Shown here piece after piece: positions 26,715 through 37,200 of a stretch of 64,000 bases of DNA. The notes beneath the pieces were generated by a model. It saw only the letters and a program-made list of their open reading frames with translations. It was not told where the DNA came from and made no database searches. The DNA is from Planctomycetota bacterium (GTDB lineage: Bacteria; Planctomycetota; UBA1135; GCA-002748355), in NCBI GenBank assembly GCA_020638795.1, contig JACKHW010000002.1, positions 310,001 to 374,000 on the forward strand. The letters are read 5' to 3'. The position numbers and the translations under genes were made by a program. How positions within the stretch are numbered: the first letter of the stretch is position 1; every line of letters begins with the position of its first letter.

Positions 26715-27764
26715 CTAGCAGACTCGGAGCTCGGTGATCGCGAGCGAGTAGCCGCTGCCGAACGCGACGAGCAGTAGACGCTCCCCGAGCCTCAGCTCGC
26801 CGCGTCGTGACAGTTCGTCGAGCAGCAGCGGAATCGAAGCACTCGACGTATTGCCGACGTCGGCGATGTTCGAAGGCAGCTTGTGCGCAGGAATGCGCAG
26901 CCGTGCATCGCTCGAGATCGCATCGAGCATGCGCGCGTTCGCTTGATGGAAGACGAAGCGATCGATGTCCTCGATGCCGAGATCGCGCTCGCGCATGTAC
27001 TGCGCGACGCGTTCGGGAACGATACGCAGCATATCGCGAAAGACATGATTGCCCGACATCGTGACGCGGCGAGCAGAAACTTCGTCGGCCTCGACGAAGA
27101 GGCGTCCGTCGCGACAACGAAAGCGCATCGGCGGTGACTGCGACGCGGTCGATTCGATCGCGATCTTGGCGCCATCCTCGCCCCGCGTCGTCCAGGCGGC
27201 CGGCGATCGCTTGCCGCTGCGCGCGACGACGAGCGCAACGGAGCCGGCTTCCGTCCCCGCGAGCATGCCCGACGCGACGTCGAGGGCCGCGACGAATCCG
27301 GTGCAGCCGAGCGAGAGATCGAAAGCGGCCGCGTGCACTGGAAGACCGAGCGCGGACTGCACGCTCGTTGCGATCGCGGGCACGACACGCTCCTGGGTCA
27401 CCGAAGAAACGATGATGGCACGCACGCGGCTCACATCGATCTCGGCATTCTCGAGGGCTCGCCTCGCCGCGACGATCGCGAGGTCGCGAGCGGTCAGGCG
27501 CTCGTCGAGCACGTGCCGTTGCGAGATGCCGATCCTCCGCTCGGGGAAGTCCGGAGAACTGGCCGCGAAGTCGCAACGCGCACCGCGGCCCTGCAGCTGA
27601 ACTCTCGCGTCTTCCATGAGCTCGGTGAGGCGCGCGTTCGACAACACGGCGCCTTGAAGGTCGCGACCCGGCAGTGCTCCTCCTATCCCCAGGATGCGAA
27701 GGTCGACCGGGCAAGGGCGCTGCGGAATCTCGAGAGTGGCGATTGGTTGCGTTTGCTGGGACAT
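26715..27764 (-). CDS. 3-oxoacyl-ACP synthase III (FabH-like)
   Basis: A 349-residue thiolase-fold condensing enzyme. The catalytic cysteine lies in DLSLGCTGFVAAL, the histidine in FVFHQANARML, and the asparagine in VGNTSSASIPLLL, so the C-H-N triad is complete. GAGGAG 6 nt before ATG 27764 supports the start. The segment after the active cysteine (SGKRSPAAWTTRGEDGAKI) departs from the usual FabH DRSTAVLFGDGAGA pattern, which points to a specialised acyl-condensing role rather than housekeeping fatty acid initiation. The neighbouring PhcB-like methyltransferase suggests a pathway to a fatty-acid-derived metabolite. A 189-nt gap separates it from the upstream sigma factor gene on the same strand. 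Confidence 0.85.
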   Translation of the reverse strand: MSQQTQPIATLEIPQRPCPVDLRILGIGGALPGRDLQGAVLSNARLTELMEDARVQLQGRGARCDFAASSPDFPERRIGISQRHVLDERLTARDLAIVAARRALENAEIDVSRVRAIIVSSVTQERVVPAIATSVQSALGLPVHAAAFDLSLGCTGFVAALDVASGMLAGTEAGSVALVVARSGKRSPAAWTTRGEDGAKIAIESTASQSPPMRFRCRDGRLFVEADEVSARRVTMSGNHVFRDMLRIVPERVAQYMRERDLGIEDIDRFVFHQANARMLDAISSDARLRIPAHKLPSNIADVGNTSSASIPLLLDELSRRGELRLGERLLLVAFGSGYSLAITELRVC

Positions 27765-27953
27765 CTGGGGCTCCTCGGTGTCGAACGAAGGACCCGATGT
27801 CGAGCAGCCCGGCCTGGTGACAGGGTTTTCCGAGAATTCCCGTCCCGCGTCATGGCGACAGCGTCTCCCCCGGCACTCGCGGCGCCAACCGCCCGAGCCC
27901 GTGCAGCGATCTTTCGTCCTTACACTTCCCTCAGCGAAGAACGGAGCCGCCTG

Positions 27954-28571
27954 TCACATCCCGAGGATGTCGTGCAGAACCTGCTGGGGAAGCACGTCTC
28001 GCAGCGCGTCGAGAGCCCGTCGATAGCGGACCGCGATCGTGTTCGGCTTCTCGTCGAGGATGTCGGCGATTTCCTGGTTCGAATGGCCTTCGACGAGACG
28101 CAGTACGAGAAGGTGGCGCTTGTCGTCTTCGAGCGTCGCGAGCGCTTCGCGCACCGCCTCCATCGTCTCGTTGCGCCCTACACGGGTCAGCACGCCGAGC
28201 GTGCGACGCGCGAGCTCGGCCATGGGGTCCGATGACGTCGACGTCGCGACTCCTGGCGTCGCATGGCGCATGTTCGTGCGGATCATGCGCCGCAAGTGGT
28301 TGTTGCAGAGTTGGATGGCCGTCGTGCCGAGGAATTTCAGCAGCACCGGTGCGAAGCGACCGCCACGAGGGCTGAGCTCGCCCATCTTCTGTAGGACGAC
28401 GACCCAAGTGTCCGAGACGATGTCCTCCACGTCCGCCGACCGGGCGGCGGTGCCGAGACGCATGCGCACCTGCGCTTCGACCAGCGGTGTGAAGCGTTCG
28501 AAGATCCACTCCGCGCTCGTTCCGCTGCCGTCCATGGCGTTCCGGACATGAAGGGTCGTGGCGTCGCCCAT
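27954..28571 (-). CDS. ECF-type RNA polymerase sigma factor
   Basis: A 205-residue sigma factor. Region 2 is seen in FTPLVEAQVRMRLG and ADVEDIVSDTWVVVLQKM; region 4 in LLVLRLVEGHSNQEIADIL followed by PNTIAVRYRRALDALR. The ATG at 28571 is used, as further upstream residues are unlike sigma factors; an ATG at 28535 is also possible. It is divergent from the astacin protease gene, leaving 146 nt that probably hold both promoters, so autoregulation and control of the protease are plausible. No anti-sigma factor is evident. Confidence 0.85.
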   Translation of the reverse strand: MGDATTLHVRNAMDGSGTSAEWIFERFTPLVEAQVRMRLGTAARSADVEDIVSDTWVVVLQKMGELSPRGGRFAPVLLKFLGTTAIQLCNNHLRRMIRTNMRHATPGVATSTSSDPMAELARRTLGVLTRVGRNETMEAVREALATLEDDKRHLLVLRLVEGHSNQEIADILDEKPNTIAVRYRRALDALRDVLPQQVLHDILGM

Positions 28572-28704
28572 TGCGCACGAGAGCTTATCAGGCTGGGGGG
28601 CTGCCGCAGTTTTCTCGAAAAGCCGTGTCACTGTACGGGACCCTCGACATGGACCGGGTGAGCGACGACGAACGCGTCGTCGCGGAACCCGAGAAACCAA
28701 GCCT

Positions 28705-28710
28705 GGAGGA
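28705..28710 (+). promoter_or_regulatory. Strong ribosome binding site for the astacin gene
   Basis: GGAGGA lies 7 nt before ATG 28718. It decides the start against an upstream in-frame ATG that would add about 50 residues before the signal peptide. Confidence 0.7.
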
Positions 28711-28717
28711 AACCGAC

Positions 28718-30274
28718 ATGTTCATCACCAAGACGCTCGTTCACCGCTCCGCCGCCGCCCGCGCCAGCATGCATTTCTGCCGAGCGACCGCACTCGTCCT
28801 CAGCACGATCTGTGGCTCCATCGCCGCCCAAGACTCGTGCTGCAGCACGACCGACGCGCCCGTCGGGCCGAACTCGACCTACAAAACGCCCTACAAGTGG
28901 CCCAACGGACAGGTCTACTACACCTTCGATTCCAGCGTCACGACTTCGAGCCGCCAAGCAGTGCGACGCGCGATGGACGAGCTGGAGGCTGCGGCCAACC
29001 TACGATTCGTCCAGGCGAGTTCCTACGCTGGCCGGACGGTCTTGAAGTTCAAGAATCACTCGAGCCGCAACTACGTCACGCAGATCGGCATGATGCCAAA
29101 CGTCAACCCGTTCCTCACGATGTACCAACCCGTGTACATCCAAAGCTGGTCCCACGGGATTCTGCTGCACGAGATCATGCATACGCTCGGCTATCACCAC
29201 GAGCAGAACCGTCCTGATCGAGACAACTATGTCCGGATCAACTGGTCCTGCATCAACAGTGACTGGAAGGATCAGTACAAGAAGGTCGATGGTGCGAAGA
29301 CGTACAGCGCCTACGACTTCGAGTCCGTCATGCACTATTCCTCCTACGCGTCGAGCATCGGACCATGCCAGCAGATCACGGTCTTGCCCGCGTATGCCCA
29401 TATGCAGAGCAAGCTCGGTCAACGACGGGGACTCAGCTGCGGCGATGCGCTCGGCTTGGTCCGCGTCTACGGTGCTCCCAAGGGTGCTGCCGACTTGGCC
29501 GGCTCGAGCCTCAGCGCAGCGAGCAATGCTGAGGTCGGAACCAAGCTGCAGACACCGCAGATCTGGGTCTACAACTACGGGAACGCCGGCTACTGGGGTT
29601 CCGTCACGTTCTCGCTCTATCTGTCGCGGGACCGCACGTTCGATAGCACCGACGTGCGTCTCGGCGGCTTCCGCTCCGATTGCGTCCGCATCCTTCCGAA
29701 GAGCTCAGTCGCGCTCAAGCCGTCGATCGGCAGCGCGTCGATTCCCTCGAGTGTCGCGCCCGGCGAGTATTGGATCGTCGCGGTCCTCGCGCGACATGAC
29801 CAGAACCACCTCAATGACAAGACGCCGTTCTATGCGTTTCGGATTTGGAAGCCCGGCACGATCCAGAGCTTCGGAGCCGCTTGCATCGGGTCGAATGGAA
29901 GTCCGGCGCACTCTTCGTACGGCGCCGCCGAGATCGGTGGCGTGCAGTACTTCGAACTACGCAACGGGCCGAAATCGAGTGCGACGATGCTCTACTTCGG
30001 TTCTTCCGCAACGACGTGGAATGCCTTCCGGCTTCCGCTCGCGCTCGACTTCATCGGTGCGACGGGCTGCCGGCTCTACACGAATCCCGCCGTCGTGCTG
30101 AGCTTTCCGACCACGTCGACGGGATCCCTGTCGGTCCGTTACACGCATCCGAACAATCCCGTGTATTTCGGCCTGACCTTCTTCACGCAGTTCGTCAGCT
30201 ACGACCCCGCAGCCAACGCTCTCGGTCTGACGTATAGCAACGCAGTATCAACTCGCGTGGGATTCCCGAAGTAG
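28718..30274 (+). CDS. Secreted astacin-like zinc metalloprotease
   Basis: A 518-residue exported protein. GGAGGA (28705-28710) lies 7 nt before ATG 28718, which starts a signal peptide ending near SIAAQD. The peptidase domain carries the astacin zinc motif HEIMHTLGYHHEQNRPDR beginning at residue 151 and the Met-turn SVMHY near 204. The middle has an Ig/CARDB-like beta segment (YNYGNAGYWGSVTFSLYLS). The last ~135 residues (SFGAACIGSNG, LYFGSSA, LPLALDFIGATGC, DPAANALGLTYSNA) match the beta domain ending the reprolysin-like protein. It probably degrades external protein. A divergent sigma factor gene sits upstream. Confidence 0.92.
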   Translation: MFITKTLVHRSAAARASMHFCRATALVLSTICGSIAAQDSCCSTTDAPVGPNSTYKTPYKWPNGQVYYTFDSSVTTSSRQAVRRAMDELEAAANLRFVQASSYAGRTVLKFKNHSSRNYVTQIGMMPNVNPFLTMYQPVYIQSWSHGILLHEIMHTLGYHHEQNRPDRDNYVRINWSCINSDWKDQYKKVDGAKTYSAYDFESVMHYSSYASSIGPCQQITVLPAYAHMQSKLGQRRGLSCGDALGLVRVYGAPKGAADLAGSSLSAASNAEVGTKLQTPQIWVYNYGNAGYWGSVTFSLYLSRDRTFDSTDVRLGGFRSDCVRILPKSSVALKPSIGSASIPSSVAPGEYWIVAVLARHDQNHLNDKTPFYAFRIWKPGTIQSFGAACIGSNGSPAHSSYGAAEIGGVQYFELRNGPKSSATMLYFGSSATTWNAFRLPLALDFIGATGCRLYTNPAVVLSFPTTSTGSLSVRYTHPNNPVYFGLTFFTQFVSYDPAANALGLTYSNAVSTRVGFPK

Positions 30275-30284
30275 GCCACGGACA

Positions 30285-30959
30285 TCACGCGTTTTCCTCG
30301 TGCTCGACACCTGATTGCCGAACGAGGCGCAACGCCTCCCGAGCACGACCGCTGCGGAGTTCTTCGACCTTGCGCGCGAGACGCGGCATCGCGCGCTGGA
30401 AGCGCATCCTCGCCGTGTTGTGGGGGATGCCGAGACGGCTACCGATCTCCTCGAACGAAAGTTGCTCCCACTCGCGAAGCAGAATCACGTCGCGATCGCT
30501 CGGGCTCAGGAGTTCGATCGAGAGGCGCACCCATTCTTCGTTCTCCGCACGACTCGCGCGAACAGGAGGCGCGGTGATCTCACGTCGCGGTGGGTCGAGC
30601 GCGAGGACGGAGTCCGACAAGCGCGATCGTTCGCGCCGCATGTCGCGACAATCGCGCAGCAGGAAGCGACGATGATCGTGCAGGTTGTTTTCGACGATGC
30701 GCGCGACCAGAGCGCGGAAGCAGTCTTCGTCGGAGATCTCGAAACGCGGACCATACTCGAGGACGTCGATGACGGCTTCTTGCACGACATCCTGTGTGTC
30801 GGCGCGAGCTCGCAACTCCCCGCGCAACCGCTTGCGCACATAGGCGCGAATCCAGGGGAGGTGACGCTCGACCAAGCGCTCGAGGGCTTGCCGATCACCG
30901 GCATGCCATTTCTTGAGCAGGTCGAAGGTCGTGTCGATCATCGTAGTCGAGGTCTGCAT
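30285..30959 (-). CDS. ECF-type RNA polymerase sigma factor
   Basis: A 224-residue sigma factor: region 2 in LVERHLPWIRAYVRKRLRG and DTQDVVQEAVIDVL, region 4 in DVILLREWEQLSFEEIGSRL followed by PHNTARMRFQRAMPRLARK. Region 2-4 spacing fits the ECF class. It follows the TPR kinase gene by 22 nt on the same strand, giving a kinase-then-sigma operon, the reverse of the usual sigma-first order in planctomycetes. It is convergent with the astacin gene, 10 nt away. Confidence 0.88.
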   Translation of the reverse strand: MQTSTTMIDTTFDLLKKWHAGDRQALERLVERHLPWIRAYVRKRLRGELRARADTQDVVQEAVIDVLEYGPRFEISDEDCFRALVARIVENNLHDHRRFLLRDCRDMRRERSRLSDSVLALDPPRREITAPPVRASRAENEEWVRLSIELLSPSDRDVILLREWEQLSFEEIGSRLGIPHNTARMRFQRAMPRLARKVEELRSGRAREALRLVRQSGVEHEENA

Positions 30960-30981
30960 CGCTACCGAATGTGAGGATAGC

Positions 30982-33909
30982 TCATCGGTCGTTGCGCTTG
31001 CTTGTCATACGCCGGTCAGCTTCGTCGAGTAACTGTCGGAAATCCTCCCGGTCGGACAGGCTTTTGAGCGAAATGTGAGACTTGTGCTTGTGGAGAACGC
31101 GTGGGTCGCTGTCGACACTCTCCTCGAGCCACGACATGGCGACCTCCGCCATGCGCCTCGTTTCTTCGACGGTGTCGACTTCCTTGGCATCACTCGACAA
31201 GACGTGTGAGCGAACCCTGCAGGCTTGAATCGCCGCATTGACGTAGTCCGACGCGGAGTTCGGTGAGAGCTCGATCGCGGAGACGACGGCGTTCCACGCC
31301 TGTCGATCCTCTCCTTTGCGAAGCAGGCACGTGACGAGCATGTGCAGCTGAATACGGAGATTTTGATTGCTGCCGACCAGACGTGGATCCCGAGCGCGCT
31401 TGACGCGCATTCCGTTGTCGAACGCTTCGCGTGCGAGCTCGAGCGCGCGGTCGTAGTCCTTCAAGGCGAGCTTCCACGAGGCGAAGTTGCAAGCGATCGA
31501 AGCTGCTGAGTAGGCGTACTCTGCTGCCGCAGGGGCAGACTTCGTGAGTGCGCGTTGGTCTTCGAGTGCAGCAGCGAAGTTATCTTCGATCTCCTGCTTG
31601 AGGGGCTCGTCTGCATGGGCGATGCCGGTCGTCTTGTTGGCTTCGTGCATCAAGACCATGCCGAGCATTCCGCGCGCGTTGGCTCGGACGTTCATCGTCT
31701 CGGGCGAGTCCGAGACCGAAACCATGCAATGGACGGCGGCTCGTGCAGCGGCTACCGCGTTCTTTGGTCGTCGGATGGAATTGAAGACTATGGCGAGTTC
31801 GACGTACTCGGCGGCCAAGTCTCGAGTGACCTCGGTCGACCTCGGAAAGTCCTCGGCGATCTGATGACGTATGTCGATCGCGCCCTTGGATGCTGCAATC
31901 GCCGCTTCAGGGTCCCCGAGTGCCACGTGGACGCGTGCACGAAGTGCTTGCAGCTTCGCGGCCTCCGACCGAAGAACCAGATTCTGAGGATCGCTCTCCA
32001 ACAGTGGCGCGAGTTCCGTATTCGTCGCGTCGAGGATTTCGCGTGCCTTTGCTGCGTTGCCTTCGACGAGTTCGAGGTTGGCGAGATGGAGGTTGGTCAT
32101 GAGCCATCCCGACCCGAGAGCCGTCGTCGACCGTCGCCGCTGGCGTTGCCACGAGTCTCGCGCCGTCTCGAGGTCGTGGCGAACTCCATCGAGTGACTGG
32201 CGCGCTTCGAGGTGCATCGTCGCCCGCCACGAGAGTGCGGATGCCACGGATCGCAGACGCTCGTCCTCCTGCGACGCGTCGTCGAAGGGCCCCATTTCCT
32301 GCAGTCGTGCGACGAGGCCGTCGAACTCTGCGAGGTCGTCGGGGTTGCGCGCGTATTTGGGACGCGATTGGAAACCATGGCTGAACGACGCCGCGCATTG
32401 CGCGATGTTGAGGAATGAATTCGGGTCCGCGCGCAGATTCTCGCGCGCGACTTGGAGCGCACGGGTATGAATCGACCCGGCCCGCGACTCGTCAGCACGA
32501 TGCATGTAGAAGTCCCCGAGGAACGTCAACAAGTCGACGAAGCGCTGGCGTAGCTCCATCGTCGCGTCGCTGCCGAGCTGCTCGAGTAGGCCTTCGCAGA
32601 TGTCCACGGCCCGCTCTAAGCGCGCGACACAACGCTGCTCGTCACCGGGCCGTCGCGGAATGGTCGTGTTCAGCGCGACGTCGATGAGGCTGCGGATCGC
32701 CCGTTCGGAATGCTGGGCATTCGCCCGATCGCGATCGCGTTGCGCGCTAGCCTGCGCAGAGATGTAGATCGCGGCACCGATCGCGATGCAGAACGCCAGA
32801 GCCAACGCAGCGCTCACGGCACGGTGGCGCCGTACCAGCTTTGCGAGCTTGACGGCCGTAGCCGCCGGTTTTGCACGTATCGGTTCGTGATTGAGAAAGC
32901 GGCGCAAGTCCGCCGCGAACTCGTGCGCGTCGTCGTAACGCTGCTCGCGGTCTTTCGCGAGTGCCTTCAAGCAGATCGTTTCGAGGTCGCGCGGGACGTC
33001 AGCGCCCACGGAGCGTACGCCTGTGATGTCGCGTGAAGTGACCTCCAAGATGACCTGTTCGGTCGACTTGCCCTCGAACGGGCGCGTGCCGACGAGCATT
33101 TCGTACAGCACGATGCCGAGTGAGAAGACATCGGTCCTCGCGTCGATCGTGTCGGGCGCACGAATCTGCTCGGGACTCATGTAGTACGGCGTGCCACCCC
33201 CTCCGATCGTCTTGGATGCAGCGCTGGCCGAGTCGTCCCGGGCGAGTCCGAAGTCGCAGATCCGCACGCGGCCATCCGTCGTGATCAAGACGTTGTGGGG
33301 TTTGACATCGCGATGAATGACGCCGTGATCGTGCGAGTAGGCAAGCGCTTCCGCGATCCGGAGTGCGATCTCCGCAGCTTCGGCGGAGCGACTCGCGCCA
33401 CGCCGAACACCGAAGCTGGTGCGTTCGGCATAGTCCTCGATCGATCGATGGAGAGTGTGCCCGTCGACGTACTCCATCGCATAGAAGTGGGAACCCGCAA
33501 CGTTGCCGATCGCGTGAATCGGGACGATTCCGTCGTGTTGGAGTTTGCCCGCAGCGGAAGCTTCCTTGCGGAATCGTGCGACCTGTGTTGGCGACAATGT
33601 CAAATGTGGGGGCAGTACCTTGAGCGCGACGCGTCGACCGAGCGATTCTTGGATCGCCTCGAAGACGATGCCCATCCCGCCCCGTCCGATCTCGCGCACG
33701 ATGCGGTAGTCGCCGAGATATCGATCGCCGTCCGCGAGTCCCGTGTCCTGCGGGTCGTCGGTCATCATCGCTTCGAGCAAGTCTCGAAGGTCCCCGTGCG
33801 CGGCGAGAAACGCGTCGTCGTCTCGATCGGGCTTGGACCGATGATCGAGATAGGCATCGACGGCATCCGTCAGACGCGAGAGGCGGCTTCGGCTCGAATC
33901 GTGTGTCAT
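30982..33909 (-). CDS. Membrane Ser/Thr protein kinase with TPR-like C-terminal region (975 aa)
   Basis: Kinase domain with GRGGMGIVF, VALKVLP, HRDVKPHN (near residue 197), CDFGLAR and YYMSPEQ; the active site is complete. A transmembrane helix lies near 360-382 (ALALAFCIAIGAAIYISA). The C-terminal ~590 residues are helical TPR-like repeats (LDNFYMH-type, LHLANLELVEGNAAKAREIL, ALKDYDRALELAREAF). The ATG at 33909 is chosen because residues upstream of it do not resemble the family; no clear Shine-Dalgarno is seen. A half copy of a MITE-like palindrome lies 12 nt upstream of the start and so forms its leader. A sigma factor gene follows 22 nt downstream. Confidence 0.9.
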   Translation of the reverse strand: MTHDSSRSRLSRLTDAVDAYLDHRSKPDRDDDAFLAAHGDLRDLLEAMMTDDPQDTGLADGDRYLGDYRIVREIGRGGMGIVFEAIQESLGRRVALKVLPPHLTLSPTQVARFRKEASAAGKLQHDGIVPIHAIGNVAGSHFYAMEYVDGHTLHRSIEDYAERTSFGVRRGASRSAEAAEIALRIAEALAYSHDHGVIHRDVKPHNVLITTDGRVRICDFGLARDDSASAASKTIGGGGTPYYMSPEQIRAPDTIDARTDVFSLGIVLYEMLVGTRPFEGKSTEQVILEVTSRDITGVRSVGADVPRDLETICLKALAKDREQRYDDAHEFAADLRRFLNHEPIRAKPAATAVKLAKLVRRHRAVSAALALAFCIAIGAAIYISAQASAQRDRDRANAQHSERAIRSLIDVALNTTIPRRPGDEQRCVARLERAVDICEGLLEQLGSDATMELRQRFVDLLTFLGDFYMHRADESRAGSIHTRALQVARENLRADPNSFLNIAQCAASFSHGFQSRPKYARNPDDLAEFDGLVARLQEMGPFDDASQEDERLRSVASALSWRATMHLEARQSLDGVRHDLETARDSWQRQRRRSTTALGSGWLMTNLHLANLELVEGNAAKAREILDATNTELAPLLESDPQNLVLRSEAAKLQALRARVHVALGDPEAAIAASKGAIDIRHQIAEDFPRSTEVTRDLAAEYVELAIVFNSIRRPKNAVAAARAAVHCMVSVSDSPETMNVRANARGMLGMVLMHEANKTTGIAHADEPLKQEIEDNFAAALEDQRALTKSAPAAAEYAYSAASIACNFASWKLALKDYDRALELAREAFDNGMRVKRARDPRLVGSNQNLRIQLHMLVTCLLRKGEDRQAWNAVVSAIELSPNSASDYVNAAIQACRVRSHVLSSDAKEVDTVEETRRMAEVAMSWLEESVDSDPRVLHKHKSHISLKSLSDREDFRQLLDEADRRMTSKRNDR

Positions 33910-33920
33910 CGAAGATGTGT

Positions 33921-33976
33921 GCCGGAGAGGTGAAGGTGCCCGCTCGGTGCCTGCCTGAGTTTTCAACACGCTGCTA
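33921..33976 (-). repeat. Half copy of the MITE-like palindrome
   Basis: About 56 bp that align closely with the inner flank and outer end of the palindrome at 38600-38769: TGAAGG, CTCGGTGC, TGCCTGAG, TTTTCAACACGCTGCTA are shared with only scattered differences. It lies inside the 300-nt gap between the divergent TPR kinase and subtilase genes, and ends 12 nt before the kinase start codon. The remainder of this gap shows no other structure that I recognise; it must hold both promoters. Confidence 0.7.
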
Positions 33977-34209
33977 CATGGTCGATTGTCCCGCGCGGGC
34001 GGGAACGAGGGCGCCTCGGAACTCAGCGCCGCGAAGCAAAGCGACGTAGGGTCCTGCGATCGCACACTGAAAATTCGAAAATCTGCACGATCCATCACGA
34101 TTCACGCCTGCGTGTGGCGCGGAAGTACCGAGGGCGAGGCGGGGGAGTGCGATTCTCGACAGACATGACGCTGTGCGAGCTCGGAGCAACTCACGAACAG
34201 GAGTGAACG

Positions 34210-37200
34210 ATGCAACCGAGCAATCCGGCAATCACACGAGTACTGGCAGTCTTCCTTTTGGCGGGACTCGCGGGCACGGCGGTCTCACAGCAAGAAGCCG
34301 AACAGCACCTATCCGAACCACGACGCGTCGCGCCGGGGAGCACGGCCACGCGACTGGAGATCCTTCCGAAACCGCCATTCCCAACGGCGCCGCAACAGGC
34401 GACGCTCCACGGGATTGCCGAGGGACCGTTCTACACGCCGCCGATGGACGACGAACTCGACTTCGCGCCTTACCGCGACACGGGTGTGGCGGATGGCGAG
34501 CAACAACGACGCGTGCTCGATGGCAATCCCTATCGGCTCGCGTTCGCAGGAGGAGAGTTCGAGCCACCGCCGGGCGTGGATCCTCGGGTGCGTACACTCA
34601 CCGGTTCGCACTTCTTCGGCTACGTGATGCTTCGTGGCCGCATGACTGCGCCCGACAAACTCCGTGCAATCGATGGTCTCGGGGTCGTGCGATTGCGTGC
34701 TCACACTTGGCAGACGTGGGTGTGCAAGATCCCCATGGACGCAGTCGATCGGTTGTCGGGTTTGCCGTTCGTGCACTGGGTCGGTCTCTCGAAGTCGAGC
34801 CAGAAGGTCCACCCATTGCTGCAGGACTGCCTCTCGACCTCCGAACGCGGTACGACGTTTCGAATCGATGTCGATGTGTTCGTCAGCGATCGCAATGACA
34901 AATCCGAGGTCGCCACTACGGGGAACCGAATCATCGGTGAAACGCAAGACTCGATGCCGATCGCGACGCTGATTCCCAATGGACCGAAGCAACGTGCGCT
35001 CGAAGACTCCGGCCTTACGTTCGAGCACTACACGGATACCGGCAACTCGTTCTTGTTCCGGGGCACGGCAACTGCCGAGTCCATAGCGAAGATACGTGAG
35101 CTGCAGTTCGTCTCGTCGATCGAGCTGGCGCTCGAATACCGCGGCGATGGAGATCAGTCCCAGGCCATGATCGGACAAGACAAGGTCCGAGCTAGCTGGG
35201 GTGGTGGACCGATCACGGTTGGCGTCATCGACAGTGGATTGTGGTCGCCAACTGCCGCGCAGCGACATCAGGACTTCAAGGACAAGTTCCTAGTCGGATG
35301 GGACGTCGTCGGCACGGGCGCATTCAACGACGAACAAGGCCACGGGACGGGGGTGACGGGTGTGATGATCGGCAGCGGAACCGCGGATGCGCGATACCGA
35401 GGCGGTGCTCCCGAGATCGGGCGGGCGGCAAGCCGCCGTGTCTTCGTCGGAAGATTGCTCGACAAGAACAACAAGGCCGTCGGCAACGTGCAAACGCTGT
35501 ACGACGCCCTTGCCAAGCCCTTCGCGGACAGCAATCGCGTCGTGAGTCCGCGTCCGCGCGTCGTCAACAACAGCTGGGGCTCGAGCCCTCCTGCAGGGAC
35601 GCCATGGATCGGAACCGAGAGCGGTGCGAGACGGGTCGACGACATCGTCTACAACACCACGCAAGTCTACGTCTTCGCGAGCGGGAACAGTGGACCTTCG
35701 CAAGCTGCCGCCGTGCCTGCCGTCGCCAAGAACTCGATTTGTGTGGGTAGTTGCCGAGACAATTGGAGCAGCACGGCTCGCCCAGGAGACCTCGTTTCGT
35801 CTTCGGCCGGTGGCACGGCGGACAATCGGCGCAAACCCGAAGTGCTCGCGCCGGGTCTTTCGGCATGCTCGACGGTTCGCAACAGCCTGACGAACTACGG
35901 CAACTTCTCGGGCACGAGCTTCGCCGCGCCGCACGTGACGGGAGTCGTCGCCTCGCTCATCGACCACCACACCTTCCTCGACTACCAACCCGCGCAGGTC
36001 AAGGCGTTGATGTGCGCAGCCGCCGAATGGCAGGGGGGCGCGGGAACCACGACTGGATGGTTCGGAGCGCAACTCGGCCATGGACTCGTCGACGCTTCGA
36101 AAATGCATGGTGACAGCGAGACCGGGTGGTTTTCGGGTACTGCGGCCACCGAGCTCACGCGGACCGGGCAGTGGGTCTATTGGGACGTGACCGTCCCGAC
36201 GAGCGCGGACCACGCATCGCTATTCCTGTGCTGGGACGAGCCAGCGGCTTCCTCGAATGCGGCTCAGGCGCGAGTCAATGACTTGCGTGCCTATGTCGAT
36301 GTCGAGCCATTCACGGCCGGTGGCAATACCGGCGAGTACTCCGTGTCGTCGTCGACGAGCAACGTGATCTCCAAGGTCGGCCCGGCATGGGCCGTCGCAC
36401 TGCGCGGAAAGAAGATCCGGATCAAGGCATACGCGCAGAGCATCGCATCGCGTGCTCGCATCGGGATGGCCATGATGTGGACGACGCAGTCGCCGAGTGT
36501 CGGTCCGAAGCTCCTCGTCGGAGTCACCAAGCCGGTCATGAAACCGGGAGACACGTTCCAGATGGGGGGCTCCTTGCAGGCGAATACCGGTGGGCATCAC
36601 TTCGACAACGGCATGATTCGCCCGCTTCTGCCAGCCGGTTTCACGGTGATCGAATTGCGCCGCGTCGGATTGGACAATGTCGTGCAGACCTACAACGGTA
36701 CGAGCCATCCGTCGTCTCCGTTCCCGTCGCTCATCGACGGCATGACTGTCGGGCAAGGTATGCGACGCGACCTGCTGTGGACGATTCAGGCACCGAGTTC
36801 CAGTGGTTCGTTCGCGGTTGGTGCGACGGCGTGGGCGGATCCAGGCAATGCGACCCTGAACGATTCGTTCACCGTGTGTATCGATGGGCTCGCGCCCAAC
36901 AATGTGTCGGGACTGACGAGTTCGTCGCACTTCACCAACCGGTGGTATGACAAGACGAGTCTCAACATGGTGTGGAACCAAGCGCAGGACTCCGGTTGTT
37001 CCGGCACGCGTGGCTATGCATACGCGATCGATCACGCAGCCGTTGCACCGACGAGCGTCAACATCATCGGTGCGAGTATCACGACGAAGGCATTCAACCT
37101 CGTGTCGAGTACGGCAGGCTGGTACTTCAACATCAAAGCGGCCGACTTCGCCGGCAATCTGTCCGCGAAGACGACGACGATGGGGCCGTTCTACATCGAC

